64,000 nucleotides of DNA, from the NCBI RefSeq assembly GCF_046546475.1, contig NZ_JBKGXS010000001.1, positions 1-64,000 on the forward strand, read 5' to 3'. Every line of letters starts with the position of its first letter. Positions within the stretch are counted from its first letter, which is position 1. Positions 15,465 to 23,919 of this stretch are shown in pieces. The stretch comes from Pseudonocardia phyllosphaerae. Lineage in GTDB: Bacteria > Actinomycetota > Actinomycetes > Mycobacteriales > Pseudonocardiaceae. The translations under genes and the position numbers were made by a program. Below the pieces are notes generated by a model, which was not told the DNA's origin, made no database searches, and was given only the letters and a program-made list of their open reading frames with translations.

Positions 15465-16409
15465 TCAGGCGCCGGGGATCCGTCGTACGGACGATGTACG
15501 CGACGGGAGCGGTGCGGTCGCCACCCCGACCCCGGCCAGGCACAGCGCGCCCCCGGCGAGGGCGAGCGGCAGCGGGACCTCGGCGAGCAGCAGCCAGGAC
15601 AGCGCCACGACCAGCGCGGGGATCGCGTACGTGGTGGCGGCGAGCCGGCCGGCGCTGGTGTGTGACAGGGCGTAGCCCCAGGCCAGGAACGCGACGGCGG
15701 TCGGGAACACGCCCAGATAGACCATGGTGACCGTCGACGACGCCGGTGCGGCCGCCGCGGCGGTGAGCAGCTGCGGGGCGAACGGCAGCGCGACGACGGT
15801 GCCGGCGAGGCAGCCCAGCCAGGTCGCGGTCAGCGGGTCGACGTGGCGCAGCAGCCGCTTCTGCCCGACGGCGCTGGAGGCGTAGAGCACCGCCGCGGCC
15901 AGCCCGAGCAGCACACCCGCGGTGTCGGCGCGACCGGCCGACGTCGCCGTCGTGATCAGGACGACGCCGGCGAGCGCGACCCCGATCCCGGCCACCAGGC
16001 GTCGTGGGAAGCCCTCCCCCAGCAGCAGCCCGGCGAGCACCGCGACGAGCACCGGTGCCACGTTGACCAGCAACGACGTCGTACCGGCGTCGAGGTGGCG
16101 CTCGGCGGAGTTGAGCGCGAGGTTGTAGAGCCCGAACCAGGCCGCACCCCAGGCCACGATCCCGGTGAGCACCCGTCCGCGGGGCAACCGGGGCGCCCTG
16201 CCCCGGGCCGCGCGGACCCCGACGACCACCGTCAGCACCGCCGACGCGGCCAGCAGCCGGCCCAGCGCCAGGGCACCGGCCGGGTAGTCGTGCCCGGCCG
16301 CCCGGATCCCGACGAACGCCGACGCCCACAGCACCACCGTCACGACCGCGGCGAGCACGGGCATCGGCACGGAACGCAGGGACGGCACGGGCGCGGCGAC
16401 GGCGGTCAT
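15465..16409 (-). CDS. EamA/DMT-family metabolite exporter
   Basis: This 314-residue transporter has ten predicted helices in two EamA repeats (first VLAAVVTVVLWASAFVGIRAAG; second GVLLGLAAAVLYASSAVGQKRLL). The family exports amino acids or other small metabolites; the substrate cannot be read here. The ATG at 16409 is preferred over one at 16442 because the extra 11 residues are polar and their codons overlap an inverted repeat in the intergenic region. It is divergent from a LysR-type gene, the usual layout for a regulator and its target exporter. Confidence 0.85.
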   Translation of the reverse strand: MTAVAAPVPSLRSVPMPVLAAVVTVVLWASAFVGIRAAGHDYPAGALALGRLLAASAVLTVVVGVRAARGRAPRLPRGRVLTGIVAWGAAWFGLYNLALNSAERHLDAGTTSLLVNVAPVLVAVLAGLLLGEGFPRRLVAGIGVALAGVVLITTATSAGRADTAGVLLGLAAAVLYASSAVGQKRLLRHVDPLTATWLGCLAGTVVALPFAPQLLTAAAAAPASSTVTMVYLGVFPTAVAFLAWGYALSHTSAGRLAATTYAIPALVVALSWLLLAEVPLPLALAGGALCLAGVGVATAPLPSRTSSVRRIPGA

Positions 16410-16422
16410 GTGATCAGCGTGG

Positions 16423-16450
16423 AACCGCGAAAGCTTCAGCACCAGCGGTT
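16423..16450. promoter_or_regulatory. Candidate LysR operator between exporter and regulator
   Basis: AACCGC (16423-16428) and GCGGTT (16445-16450) form an inverted repeat with 16 bases between, centred in the 81-base gap between divergent starts. This suits a LysR-type tetramer site controlling both genes. Confidence 0.4.
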
Positions 16451-16490
16451 TCTCCTACCGGACCGTTCAGTCCCGCTGTACGGTCGTGGC

Positions 16491-17423
16491 GTGCTCGACA
16501 CCCACCGGCTGCGCGTGTTCCGCTCCGTCGTCGCCAGTGGCTCGGTCGCGGCGGCCGCGGTGAACCTCGGGTTCACCCCGTCCGCGGTCAGCCAGCACCT
16601 CACCGCGCTCGCCCGCGAGACCGGGCTGACCCTGTTCGAGCGGGCCGGTCGCGGGCTGCGGCCGACCGCGGCCGGGCTGGCGCTGGCCGAGCAGGCCGAC
16701 GCGATCCTGCTGCGGCTCACCGAGGCCGAGACCGTCGTCGCGGACCTGCGGGCGGGCCGTGCCGGATCGCTGACCGTGGGCTACTTCGCCTCGGTCGGTG
16801 CGGCGTGGCTGCCCGCGGTCGTGGCCCGGCTGACCGGCGAGTTCCCCGGGCTGCGGTTGCGGATGTCGCTGCTGGAGTGGCTGCCCGACGACCCGGCCGA
16901 GCGGGTGGACCTGCAGGTCGCCGTCGAGCGCCCGGACTACGTGCCCGGCGCCGGGTTCACCGCCCACCACCTGCGCGACGACCCCTACGTCGCGGTGCTC
17001 CCCGCCGGGCACCGGTTCGCCGGGCGCGAGGAGGTCGAGCTCGCCGAGCTGGCCGGCGAGCTGTGGGTGGACAACGACTTCGCCCGCGGCTGGTGCCGGC
17101 GCAACCTGGTCGAGGCGTGCACCGCGGCCGGGTTCAGCCCGCCGTTCGGCGTCGAGGCGCACGACTACCCGACGGCGCTGGCGTTCGTCGCCGCCGGGCT
17201 CGGGCTGACGGTGCTTCCCGAGCTGGGCGCGGTGTCGCTGCCGACGGGGCTGTGCGCGGTGCCGATCGTCCGTCCCACCCCGGTGCGCACGATCCTGGCC
17301 GTGGTCCGCGACGCCGTCGCCGGGACACCGCCGGTGCGCGCGGCGCTGGAGGTGCTGCGTTCCGAGGCCGTCGCGACCCCGGACCCGGTCCTCAGCCCTG
17401 CGGGCGGACCACGATCTCGGTGA
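16491..17423 (+). CDS. LysR-family transcriptional regulator
   Basis: This is a 310-residue LysR protein. The winged helix-turn-helix is at residues 2-60 (LDTHRLRVFRSVVASGSVAAAAVNLGFTPSAVSQHLTALARETGLTLFER) and the two-lobed effector domain at about 90-290. The effector is unknown; its divergent neighbour is an EamA exporter, its likely target. The GTG start lies exactly six bases after TACGGT (16479-16484), so the message is probably leaderless. Its last 32 bases overlap the end of the convergent SDR gene. Confidence 0.9.
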   Translation: MLDTHRLRVFRSVVASGSVAAAAVNLGFTPSAVSQHLTALARETGLTLFERAGRGLRPTAAGLALAEQADAILLRLTEAETVVADLRAGRAGSLTVGYFASVGAAWLPAVVARLTGEFPGLRLRMSLLEWLPDDPAERVDLQVAVERPDYVPGAGFTAHHLRDDPYVAVLPAGHRFAGREEVELAELAGELWVDNDFARGWCRRNLVEACTAAGFSPPFGVEAHDYPTALAFVAAGLGLTVLPELGAVSLPTGLCAVPIVRPTPVRTILAVVRDAVAGTPPVRAALEVLRSEAVATPDPVLSPAGGPRSR

Positions 17424-18144
17424 GGTGCGCGTCCGGGGTCGCGGTGACCGCGGCCAGCACCGCGGCGGCGACCGACTCCGGGCGCAGGAACTTCGAGCCG
17501 TCGTAGACCCCGCCCACTGAGCCGATGCTCGTTCCGCCTGCGCTCATCTCGTGCTCGACGACGCCCTGCTGCATCACCGTGTCGGTCCGGCCCGGGTGCA
17601 CCGATGTGACTCGGATGCCGTTGCCGGACTCCTCGGCGCGCAGCGCGTCGCCGAACGCGCGCAGCGCGAACTTGCTGGCCGCGTAGGCGCCCCAGCCGGG
17701 GCGGACGTTCAGCCCGGCCCCGGAGTTGATCAGCACGACGTCGGCCCCGCCGTCGGCGCCTGCGGCGCGCAGGGCCGGGAGCAGCAGCCGGGTGGTCTCG
17801 GCGACCGCGACGACGTTGACGTCGAACTCGTGGCGCCAGGTCGCGGCCGGGACCTCGGCGATCGTGCCGAGGTCGGTGACGCCCGCGGAGTGCACGAGCA
17901 CGTCCAGCCGGGGCAGGTCGGGCACTGCGGCGGCCAGGGCCTCGTCGTCGGTCAGCTCGACCGGCATGGTCGTCACCTCGACCGGGCCCGCCGCGCGCAG
18001 CTCGTCGCGCACGTCGTCGAGCCGCTTCTCGTCGCGCCCGCCGATGACCAGGTCGTAGCGCGGGGCGAGCAGGCGGGCGACGGCGGCGCCGATGCCCTGG
18101 GAGGCACCGGTGACGAGGGCGACGGGGCGGCGGGGCGAGGTCAT
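17392..18144 (-). CDS. Short-chain dehydrogenase/reductase
   Basis: This is a 250-residue classical SDR. The cofactor loop TGASQGIG is at residues 12-19 and an Arg nearby (GGRDEKR) suggests NADP. A catalytic Ser (INSGAGLN) and YxxxK (YAASK, about 155-159) are present. The substrate is unknown. It overlaps the 3' end of the LysR gene in the opposite direction by 32 bases. A Gly-Asn-rich insert before the C-terminus (residues 205-220) makes the substrate lid unusual in composition but within the fold. Confidence 0.9.
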   Translation of the reverse strand: MTSPRRPVALVTGASQGIGAAVARLLAPRYDLVIGGRDEKRLDDVRDELRAAGPVEVTTMPVELTDDEALAAAVPDLPRLDVLVHSAGVTDLGTIAEVPAATWRHEFDVNVVAVAETTRLLLPALRAAGADGGADVVLINSGAGLNVRPGWGAYAASKFALRAFGDALRAEESGNGIRVTSVHPGRTDTVMQQGVVEHEMSAGGTSIGSVGGVYDGSKFLRPESVAAAVLAAVTATPDAHLTEIVVRPQG

Positions 18145-18235
18145 GGACGCAGAACCTACGCGAGCCGCGAGCGGCCCCGCCTCCCACGCACGGGGGTGCG
18201 GGAGGCGGGGCCGGTGGCCGGTCGGGAGACCTGGC

Positions 18236-18853
18236 TCAGAGGCGGCGCGCGGAGTTGAACGGCATCGCGTCGATCGACGAGGTCTTCACCGGCTGGCCGC
18301 TGGTGCTGGCGTGCACGACCTTGCCGTTGCCGGTGTAGATGCCGACGTGGCTGACCGGGGTGTAGAAGAACACCAGGTCACCGGGCTGCAGCGCGGACTT
18401 CGAGACCGCGGTGCCTGCACTCGCCTGCGCGCTGCTGGTGCGCGGCACGTCGCGGCCGGCCTTGCTGAACGCGTACTGCACGAGCCCGGAGCAGTCGAAG
18501 GCGCTCGGACCGGAGGCACCCCAGCTGTAGGGCTTGCCGATCTGGGCCTTCGCGGTGTCCAGCGCGGAGCTGCGGATCGCGGTGGCCGCAGCGGCGGCCT
18601 TCGCAGCGGACGCGGCGTGCAGCGCCGCCGGGTTCTGGGCGATCGGCTGCTGGGGCGTGGCGAACGCGGCGGGGGCCACGTCCCGGGTCACGGTGCCTGC
18701 GCCCGGGGCGGTGGCCCCGGCGGCGTCGGCGGTGGGGGTGTTGTCCGTGTCCTGGGAGCCGGTGGCCGGCAGCAGGGACAGGACGGCGGCCGCGGTGGCC
18801 GTGGTGGCGGCGACGGCGGCGCGGAGCGCCGGAGCGGTGGTTCGCTGGGGCAC
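18236..18853 (-). CDS. Secreted NlpC/P60 peptidoglycan endopeptidase
   Basis: This is a 205-residue exported cysteine peptidase that should cut stem peptides of peptidoglycan. The signal sequence is residues 1-34, followed by a low-complexity Ala/Thr linker (35-95). The NlpC/P60 domain (about 96-200) has the catalytic Cys in AFDCSGLVQYAF, the His in SHVGIYTG, and the supporting polar residue in KVVHAST. There is no LysM or coiled coil, so targeting must come from the linker or partners. The start is a GTG behind GAGGAA. The leader is long (about 170 bases to an AT-rich promoter-like stretch at 19030-19065). Confidence 0.9.
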   Translation of the reverse strand: MPQRTTAPALRAAVAATTATAAAVLSLLPATGSQDTDNTPTADAAGATAPGAGTVTRDVAPAAFATPQQPIAQNPAALHAASAAKAAAAATAIRSSALDTAKAQIGKPYSWGASGPSAFDCSGLVQYAFSKAGRDVPRTSSAQASAGTAVSKSALQPGDLVFFYTPVSHVGIYTGNGKVVHASTSGQPVKTSSIDAMPFNSARRL

Positions 18854-19141
18854 GGGGAGTTCCTCGGGGGTAGCACCACCGGAAGACCGTGGGGGCGGGG
18901 AGACCGGGGAGCTGCTCGCCGGGACGACGAACAGGTGGCCTGCAGCCCGCCCGCGTCGTCGCCCGGCGGTGACCTCACGCCCGTCCGCCCTCTGGTGGGT
19001 GCCGGTCGCGCGAGGCCGACAACCACGTTACGAACAGATATCAGGTAGATAAATGACGCACGACACAAAATAGTGATGACGGCGCTCACGAACAATTCCG
19101 AGACCGTTCCGGATCAGAAACTTCCGCATCCGGAAACGCGA
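18854..19141. promoter_or_regulatory. Long leader of the NlpC/P60 gene and AT-rich promoter region
   Basis: Positions 19025-19110 are the AT-richest stretch of this part of the window and include overlapping TATCTA/GATATC boxes on the minus strand. The 170 bases between them and the start codon are GC-rich and foldable. Such genes often carry a c-di-AMP (ydaO) riboswitch, but I cannot match its conserved core here. An inverted repeat TTCCGGAT/ATCCGGAA (19107-19114 and 19128-19135) lies further out. Confidence 0.4.
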
Positions 19142-19179
19142 CGACCCGGCCGTGACCTGCGCGATCACCGGCCGGGTCG
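19142..19179 (-). terminator. ino1 terminator
   Basis: An 11-bp perfect stem (19142-19152 with 19169-19179) with a 16-base loop starts 29 bases past the ino1 stop. Confidence 0.65.
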
Positions 19180-19207
19180 CCGAGCGGGTGTTACCGGAAG
19201 GAACGGT

Positions 19208-20287
19208 TCAGTTCTCGATCTCGCCCTGGATGAAGGACTCGACCCGGTCGTAGGCCTCGGAGTCGCGGTACTGCTCCGGCGGGGACTTCATGAAGTAGCT
19301 CGACGCCGACAGCAGCGGGCCGCCGATGCCGCGGTCCTTCGCGATCTTCGCGGCGCGGACGGCGTCGATGATGATCCCGGCCGAGTTCGGGGAGTCCCAG
19401 ACCTCGAGCTTGTACTCCAGGTTCAGCGGGACGTCACCGAACGCGCGGCCCTCGAGGCGCACGTAGGCCCACTTGCGGTCGTCGAGCCACGCGACGTAGT
19501 CCGACGGGCCGATGTGGACGTTGCCCTTGCCCATGTCCCGGTCGACCTGGGAGGTGACCGCCTGGGTCTTGGAGACCTTCTTCGACTCGAGCCGCTCGAG
19601 CTCCTTCATGTTCAGGAAGTCCATGTTCCCGCCCACGTTGAGCTGCATCGTGCGGTCGAGCTGCACGCCGCGGTCCTCGAACAGCTTCGCCAGGACGCGG
19701 TGCGTGATCGTCGCACCGACCTGGGACTTGATGTCGTCGCCGACGATCGGGACGCCCGCGGCGCGGAACTTCTCGGCCCACTCGGGGTCGGAGGCGATGA
19801 AGACGGGCAGCGCGTTGACGAACGCGACGCCGGCGTCGATCGCGGCCTGGGCGTAGAAGCGGTCGGCGTCCTCGCTGCCCACCGGCAGGTAGGACACCAG
19901 CACGTCGGCCTCGGCGTCGCGCAGCGCCTGCGCGACGTCGACCGGCTCGCCGTCGGCCTCGGTGATCGTGTCGCGGTAGAAGCGGCCCAGCCCGTCGAGG
20001 GTCGGGCCGCGCTGCACGGTGACGCCGAGCGGCGGCACGTCCGCGATCTTGATGGTGTTGTTCTCGCTCGCCGAGATGGCCTCGGAGAGGTCCTGCCCGA
20101 CCTTCTTGGCGTCCACGTCGAACGCGGCGACGAAGGTGACGTCACCGACGTGGTAGCCGCCGAAGTCGACGTGCATCAGCCCCGGGACCCGCGTCGACGG
20201 ATCCGCGTCGGCGTAGTAGTGGACACCCTGCACCAGCGACGCGGCGCAGTTGCCCACGCCGACGACCGCGACCCGAACCTGACTCAT
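19208..20287 (-). CDS. ino1: Inositol-3-phosphate synthase
   Basis: This NAD-dependent enzyme of 359 residues turns glucose-6-phosphate into myo-inositol-3-phosphate. That is the entry to phosphatidylinositol, its mannosides and mycothiol, all essential in actinobacteria. The Rossmann motif VGVGNCAASLVQG is at residues 8-20. The family core LLPVFIASD-like NALPVFIASDPEWAEKF and the conserved GGNMDFLNM with the active-site lysines (SKKVSKTQAV) follow. The length fits the short bacterial form (Rv0046c). The ATG is fixed by AGGAGG a few bases upstream. Both flanks carry clear boundaries, so it is likely monocistronic. The PadR-type regulator next to ino1 in mycobacteria is absent here. Confidence 0.95.
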   Translation of the reverse strand: MSQVRVAVVGVGNCAASLVQGVHYYADADPSTRVPGLMHVDFGGYHVGDVTFVAAFDVDAKKVGQDLSEAISASENNTIKIADVPPLGVTVQRGPTLDGLGRFYRDTITEADGEPVDVAQALRDAEADVLVSYLPVGSEDADRFYAQAAIDAGVAFVNALPVFIASDPEWAEKFRAAGVPIVGDDIKSQVGATITHRVLAKLFEDRGVQLDRTMQLNVGGNMDFLNMKELERLESKKVSKTQAVTSQVDRDMGKGNVHIGPSDYVAWLDDRKWAYVRLEGRAFGDVPLNLEYKLEVWDSPNSAGIIIDAVRAAKIAKDRGIGGPLLSASSYFMKSPPEQYRDSEAYDRVESFIQGEIEN

Positions 20288-20617
20288 CGCAGGCTCCTCC
20301 TGTTGTCTGTCTCGTCTGTCGTTGCACCGGCGGATCCGGGGCCGTTCCGTCGTGCCGCGCACGGCGGCAGCCACCCGGATCCCGCAGGCGGGGCCGTGGA
20401 TGACACCCGCTCACCGCCGCCGTCGCCGCGCAGCTCCGTCGCGGGCCCGACCGTCGAGAGTATCCGCCCGTTCCGGAGGTGCGCTCCGCGGATGATCGTG
20501 CTCACAGCGGGAACACACCCGGACACCGGCTGCGACCTGGGACGAAGCGGTCGCGCCGTCGGGTGGACCCTCCGACCGACGGGCCCCACCGGCGCACACC
20601 GCGCGTACCCTGGACGG
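20288..20617. promoter_or_regulatory. Divergent promoter region of ino1 and the DUF5318 gene
   Basis: This 330-base gap holds the ino1 Shine-Dalgarno (20295-20300) and, at the other end, TACCCT (20606-20611) six bases before the GTG of the next gene. No extra coding region is supported, although one frame runs open across it. Confidence 0.5.
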
Positions 20618-21022
20618 GTGCTCAGCCCGCGACAGGTGGTGGACTACGCCCTGCAGCGCCGTGCGCAGCTGGCGTCGGTGCGCGACGGCCGCGTCGGTCT
20701 CGAGGAGGCCTGCGACGCGGGCGCCTACCTGCTGCGGGCCGCCCGCTTCCACGGCGTCGCGACCCGGGACGACTGCCCGATCTGCGAGCGCGAGCACCTG
20801 GTGCACGTGTCGTGGGTGTTCGGCGAGAGCCTGCGCCACGTCTCCGGGTCCGCCCGGCCCGAACCCGAGATCGCCGCGCTGGCCGAGACCCACCCGGAGT
20901 TCACGGTGCACGTCGTCGAGGTGTGCCGGGGCTGTGGATGGAACCACCTGGTGCGGTCGTACGTCCTGGGAACGGGGCGTTCCGCACGTCGCAGGCCGGG
21001 CCGCCGGAGCGCCGGTGGCTGA
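20618..21022 (+). CDS. DUF5318 zinc-ribbon-like protein (Rv0049-like)
   Basis: This 134-residue protein has two CxxC pairs (CPIC near residue 51 and CRGC near 108) that could build one zinc site. It has a helical N-terminus (PRQVVDYALQRRAQLASVRDG) and a basic C-terminal tail. The family is restricted to actinobacteria and always sits before ponA; its function is unknown, though the position suggests a link to wall growth. The GTG start lies six bases after TACCCT, so the message should be leaderless. The open frame extends far upstream but without conserved sequence. Confidence 0.8.
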   Translation: MLSPRQVVDYALQRRAQLASVRDGRVGLEEACDAGAYLLRAARFHGVATRDDCPICEREHLVHVSWVFGESLRHVSGSARPEPEIAALAETHPEFTVHVVEVCRGCGWNHLVRSYVLGTGRSARRRPGRRSAGG

Positions 21023-21159
21023 TCGTCGGTGACCCCGCTCGACCCCCGGCCGGCGTCCCCGCCCGGCCGGCTCCCCACAGCCGCGATCCCGCAGCACCGG
21101 GCACCCCGTCCCGTGACGCGGTGGGCCCGCCCGACCAGAGACCCCCACGGAGCCTCCCG

Positions 21160-23919
21160 GTGAACGACGAGCGAGACCCCCGGCGCCACGCCCCGCACCC
21201 CGGCCCGCCCCCCGGCGGCGCCGTCCGGCCCGGACCCCCGCCGCCCGGCGGACCCGGGCGCCCGGGCCCGCGGCCGGGCAACCCGCCGCAGGGAGGTGGC
21301 CCGCGTCCGCCAGCCCCGCAGCAGGGGCGTGGCGGCCCGCCGCCCGCGCCGCCGCAGCTGATCACCCACGAGCCGGCCGCGGCCGCGTCGCCGCCCCGGC
21401 CCGCGCCGCGACCCGCCCCCGGCGGGCCACCCGGCCCGCCGGACCGCGGGGACGGTGGCTCCGGTGGCTCGGGCGACGGCGGCTCCGGTGGCGGTGGCCG
21501 GAAGCGCTCCGGCCGCGGGCGGAAGATCGGCAAGGCGCTGTTGTGGCTGGTCGCGCTCGCCGTGCTCGGCCCGCTGCTCGCGGTCGCGATCGGCTGGGTC
21601 GTGTTCACCGTGCCCAGCGCCGAGGACGTCCGGGTCAGCCAGGTCGCCACGTTCGACTACGCCGACGGCTCGCCGCTCGCGACGGTCCGGCCGGACAACG
21701 TGAACCGGATCAGCATCCCGCTCGACCAGGTCCCGATGCACGTGCGGCAGGCCGTGCTGTCGGCGGAGGACCGCTCCTTCGAGTCCAACCCCGGCTTCGA
21801 CGTCGGCGGTATCGGCCGTGCCGTGCTCAACCAGCTGCGCGGCGGTTCCGGCGGCGGCTCGACGATCACCCAGCAGTACATCAAGGTGACCACCGGTGAG
21901 GACCAGCACTCGCTGTTCCGCAAGTTCCGCGAGGTCGTCCTGGCTGCGAAGATCTCCAAGGAGATGACCAAGGACCAGATCCTCAACAACTACCTGAACT
22001 CGATCTACCTCGGTCGCGGGGCCTACGGCATCCAGGCCGCGGCGCAGGCGTACTTCGGCAAGAACGCGGCGGACCTGACCCCGTCCGAGGGCGCGGTCAT
22101 CGCGGGGCTGATCCAGTCGCCGTCCCGGTGGGACCCGGCCAAGGACCTGCAGACGTCGAAGAAGCGCTGGAACTTCGTGCTCGACGGCATGGTCGCCCAG
22201 CGCTGGATGACCCCGGCCGACCGCGCGAAGCAGCAGTTCCCGCGGTTCAAGCAGACGGCAGGCGACCAGGGCGGCAGCGGTATCCCCGGCGACGACAAGG
22301 GGCACGTCTACCACGCCGCACGGGCCGAGCTGGAGCGGTTGGGGATCTCCGAGAACGAGATCAACACCCTCGGTCTGACGGTGGTCACGACGATCGACCC
22401 GAAGGCCCAGGAGGAGGCCGAGAACTCGGTCAAGCAGATCATGGAGAGCCAGCCGGGACAGCTGCGCTCGTCGCTGGTCTCGATCGACCCGAGGACCGGC
22501 GCGACCCGCGCCTACTACGGCGGGGACAACGGCGTCGGCCTGGACTACGCGGCCGTGCTCAAGCAGCCCGGGTCGTCGTTCAAGCCGTTCGTGCTGGCCG
22601 CGGCACTGCAGGGGAACCCGCCGATCGGGCTCGGAACGACCTACGACGGGTCGTCGCCGCAGATGCTCGCCGGCACGAAGATCACGAACTCCGAGGGCCT
22701 GAGCTGCGGCAGCTGCTCGGTCAAGGAGGCCATGACCAAGTCGATCAACACGGTCTTCTATAAGATGGGTCTCGACGTCGGTCCGCCGAAGGTCGCCGAG
22801 GCCGCGCACCAGGCCGGCATCCCCGCGGACCTGCTGCCCAACCCGACCGGCGGCATCTCGCTGGGTGACCGCGAGGTCCACCCGGCCGACATGGCGTCGG
22901 CGTACGCGACGTTCGCCGCCGACGGTGTCCGGCACGACCCGTTCCTGGTCCAGAAGGTGACCACCGCAGACGGTCGCGTGCTGTTCGACCGCGGCAACCC
23001 CGGCGACGGCGAGCAGGTCATGGACCCGAAGGTCGCGCGCAACGTCACCGAGTCGATGACCGACGTCGCGAGCTCGTCGCGGATCGCGCTCTCCGGCGGG
23101 CGCCCGGTCGCGGCGAAGACCGGCACCGTGCAGAGCTCCACCGAGGGCCAGAACAACGACGCCTGGACCGTCGGCTACACCCCGTCGGTCTCCACCGCGG
23201 TGTGGGTCGGCACCGACGACAACAGCCCCATCAAGACCTCCGCGGGACGACCGATCTACGGCCGGATGCTCCCGGGGTCGATCTGGAAGTCCTACATGGA
23301 CGACGTCCTGGACGGCACGCCCGTCGAGAAGTTCTCCGACTACGAGCCGGTGGGCCAGGCGCCCCCGCAGCAGACCTCCACCGGCGAGAGCCAGGGCACC
23401 GGCCAGCAGGAGCCCTCGACGCAGCCGAGTACGGATCCGCAGCAGGGCGGCGATTCCGGCAACGGCGGGGACCGCGGCCAGGGCGACGGCGGGAACGGCG
23501 GCGACCGTGGCAACGGCGGCGACCGCGACGGCAACGGCGGCGACGGCAACAACCGCGGCGGCGACAACGGTGGCGGCAACGGCGGCGGTGGCAACGGCGG
23601 CAACGACGGCGGCGGTGACAACGGCGACAACGGCGGTGGCGGCAACGGGAACAACGGCGACAACGGCGGTGGCGACAACGGCGGCAACGACGGTGGCGAC
23701 AACGGCGGCGACAACGGTGGCGGGGACAACGGCGGCGACAACGGTGGCGGCGGGAACGACGGCGGCAACGGTGGCGACGGCGGCGGCGAGGGCCGCCCGA
23801 ACACGACCAACCGCGATGCGGCCGGCGGCGGCCCCGGTGGTGGCAACGGGGGAAACCCGAACGGCGGCGGTGACCGTGGCGGCGGGAACCCGAACGGTGG
23901 CGGTGACGGCGGGCGGTGA
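21160..23919 (+). CDS. ponA: Bifunctional class A penicillin-binding protein
   Basis: This 919-residue enzyme polymerises and cross-links peptidoglycan. It has a disordered Pro/Gly-rich cytosolic segment (1-120) and a membrane helix (about 124-147). The GT51 glycosyltransferase contains EDRSFESNPGFDVGG and GGSTITQQYIK (about 201-245). The transpeptidase has SSFK (about 471-474), SIN (about 528) and KTGT (about 650). A C-terminal tail from about residue 765 is almost only Gly, Asn and Asp. The GTG start has only a weak ACGGAG; another GTG lies 13 codons upstream. The stop overlaps the next start (GTGA). The neighbours match ponA1-Rv0051. Confidence 0.93.
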   Translation: MNDERDPRRHAPHPGPPPGGAVRPGPPPPGGPGRPGPRPGNPPQGGGPRPPAPQQGRGGPPPAPPQLITHEPAAAASPPRPAPRPAPGGPPGPPDRGDGGSGGSGDGGSGGGGRKRSGRGRKIGKALLWLVALAVLGPLLAVAIGWVVFTVPSAEDVRVSQVATFDYADGSPLATVRPDNVNRISIPLDQVPMHVRQAVLSAEDRSFESNPGFDVGGIGRAVLNQLRGGSGGGSTITQQYIKVTTGEDQHSLFRKFREVVLAAKISKEMTKDQILNNYLNSIYLGRGAYGIQAAAQAYFGKNAADLTPSEGAVIAGLIQSPSRWDPAKDLQTSKKRWNFVLDGMVAQRWMTPADRAKQQFPRFKQTAGDQGGSGIPGDDKGHVYHAARAELERLGISENEINTLGLTVVTTIDPKAQEEAENSVKQIMESQPGQLRSSLVSIDPRTGATRAYYGGDNGVGLDYAAVLKQPGSSFKPFVLAAALQGNPPIGLGTTYDGSSPQMLAGTKITNSEGLSCGSCSVKEAMTKSINTVFYKMGLDVGPPKVAEAAHQAGIPADLLPNPTGGISLGDREVHPADMASAYATFAADGVRHDPFLVQKVTTADGRVLFDRGNPGDGEQVMDPKVARNVTESMTDVASSSRIALSGGRPVAAKTGTVQSSTEGQNNDAWTVGYTPSVSTAVWVGTDDNSPIKTSAGRPIYGRMLPGSIWKSYMDDVLDGTPVEKFSDYEPVGQAPPQQTSTGESQGTGQQEPSTQPSTDPQQGGDSGNGGDRGQGDGGNGGDRGNGGDRDGNGGDGNNRGGDNGGGNGGGGNGGNDGGGDNGDNGGGGNGNNGDNGGGDNGGNDGGDNGGDNGGGDNGGDNGGGGNDGGNGGDGGGEGRPNTTNRDAAGGGPGGGNGGNPNGGGDRGGGNPNGGGDGGR
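23451..23910 (+). repeat. Gly-Asn-Asp repeat tract at the end of ponA
   Basis: About 150 codons of imperfect short repeats, built on GGCGACAACGGTGGC-like units, encode GGDNGG/GGGNGG. The same tract gives long spurious Pro/Ser- and Arg-rich frames on the other strand. Such repeats are prone to length change by slippage. Confidence 0.85.

Noticed and set aside
18854..19030. c-di-AMP (ydaO) riboswitch upstream of the NlpC/P60 gene
   Set aside because: The context is right for one, but I cannot find the conserved core sequence; a covariance-model search would decide.
20479..21159. Upstream extension of ponA through the DUF5318 gene
   Set aside because: The frame is open, but it overlaps a conserved gene in another frame and adds only Arg/Pro/Gly-rich sequence; the family N-terminus begins near 21160.
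23451..23910. CRISPR-like or satellite array
   Set aside because: The repeats are short, imperfect, without spacers and in frame inside ponA; they encode the Gly-Asn-Asp tail.
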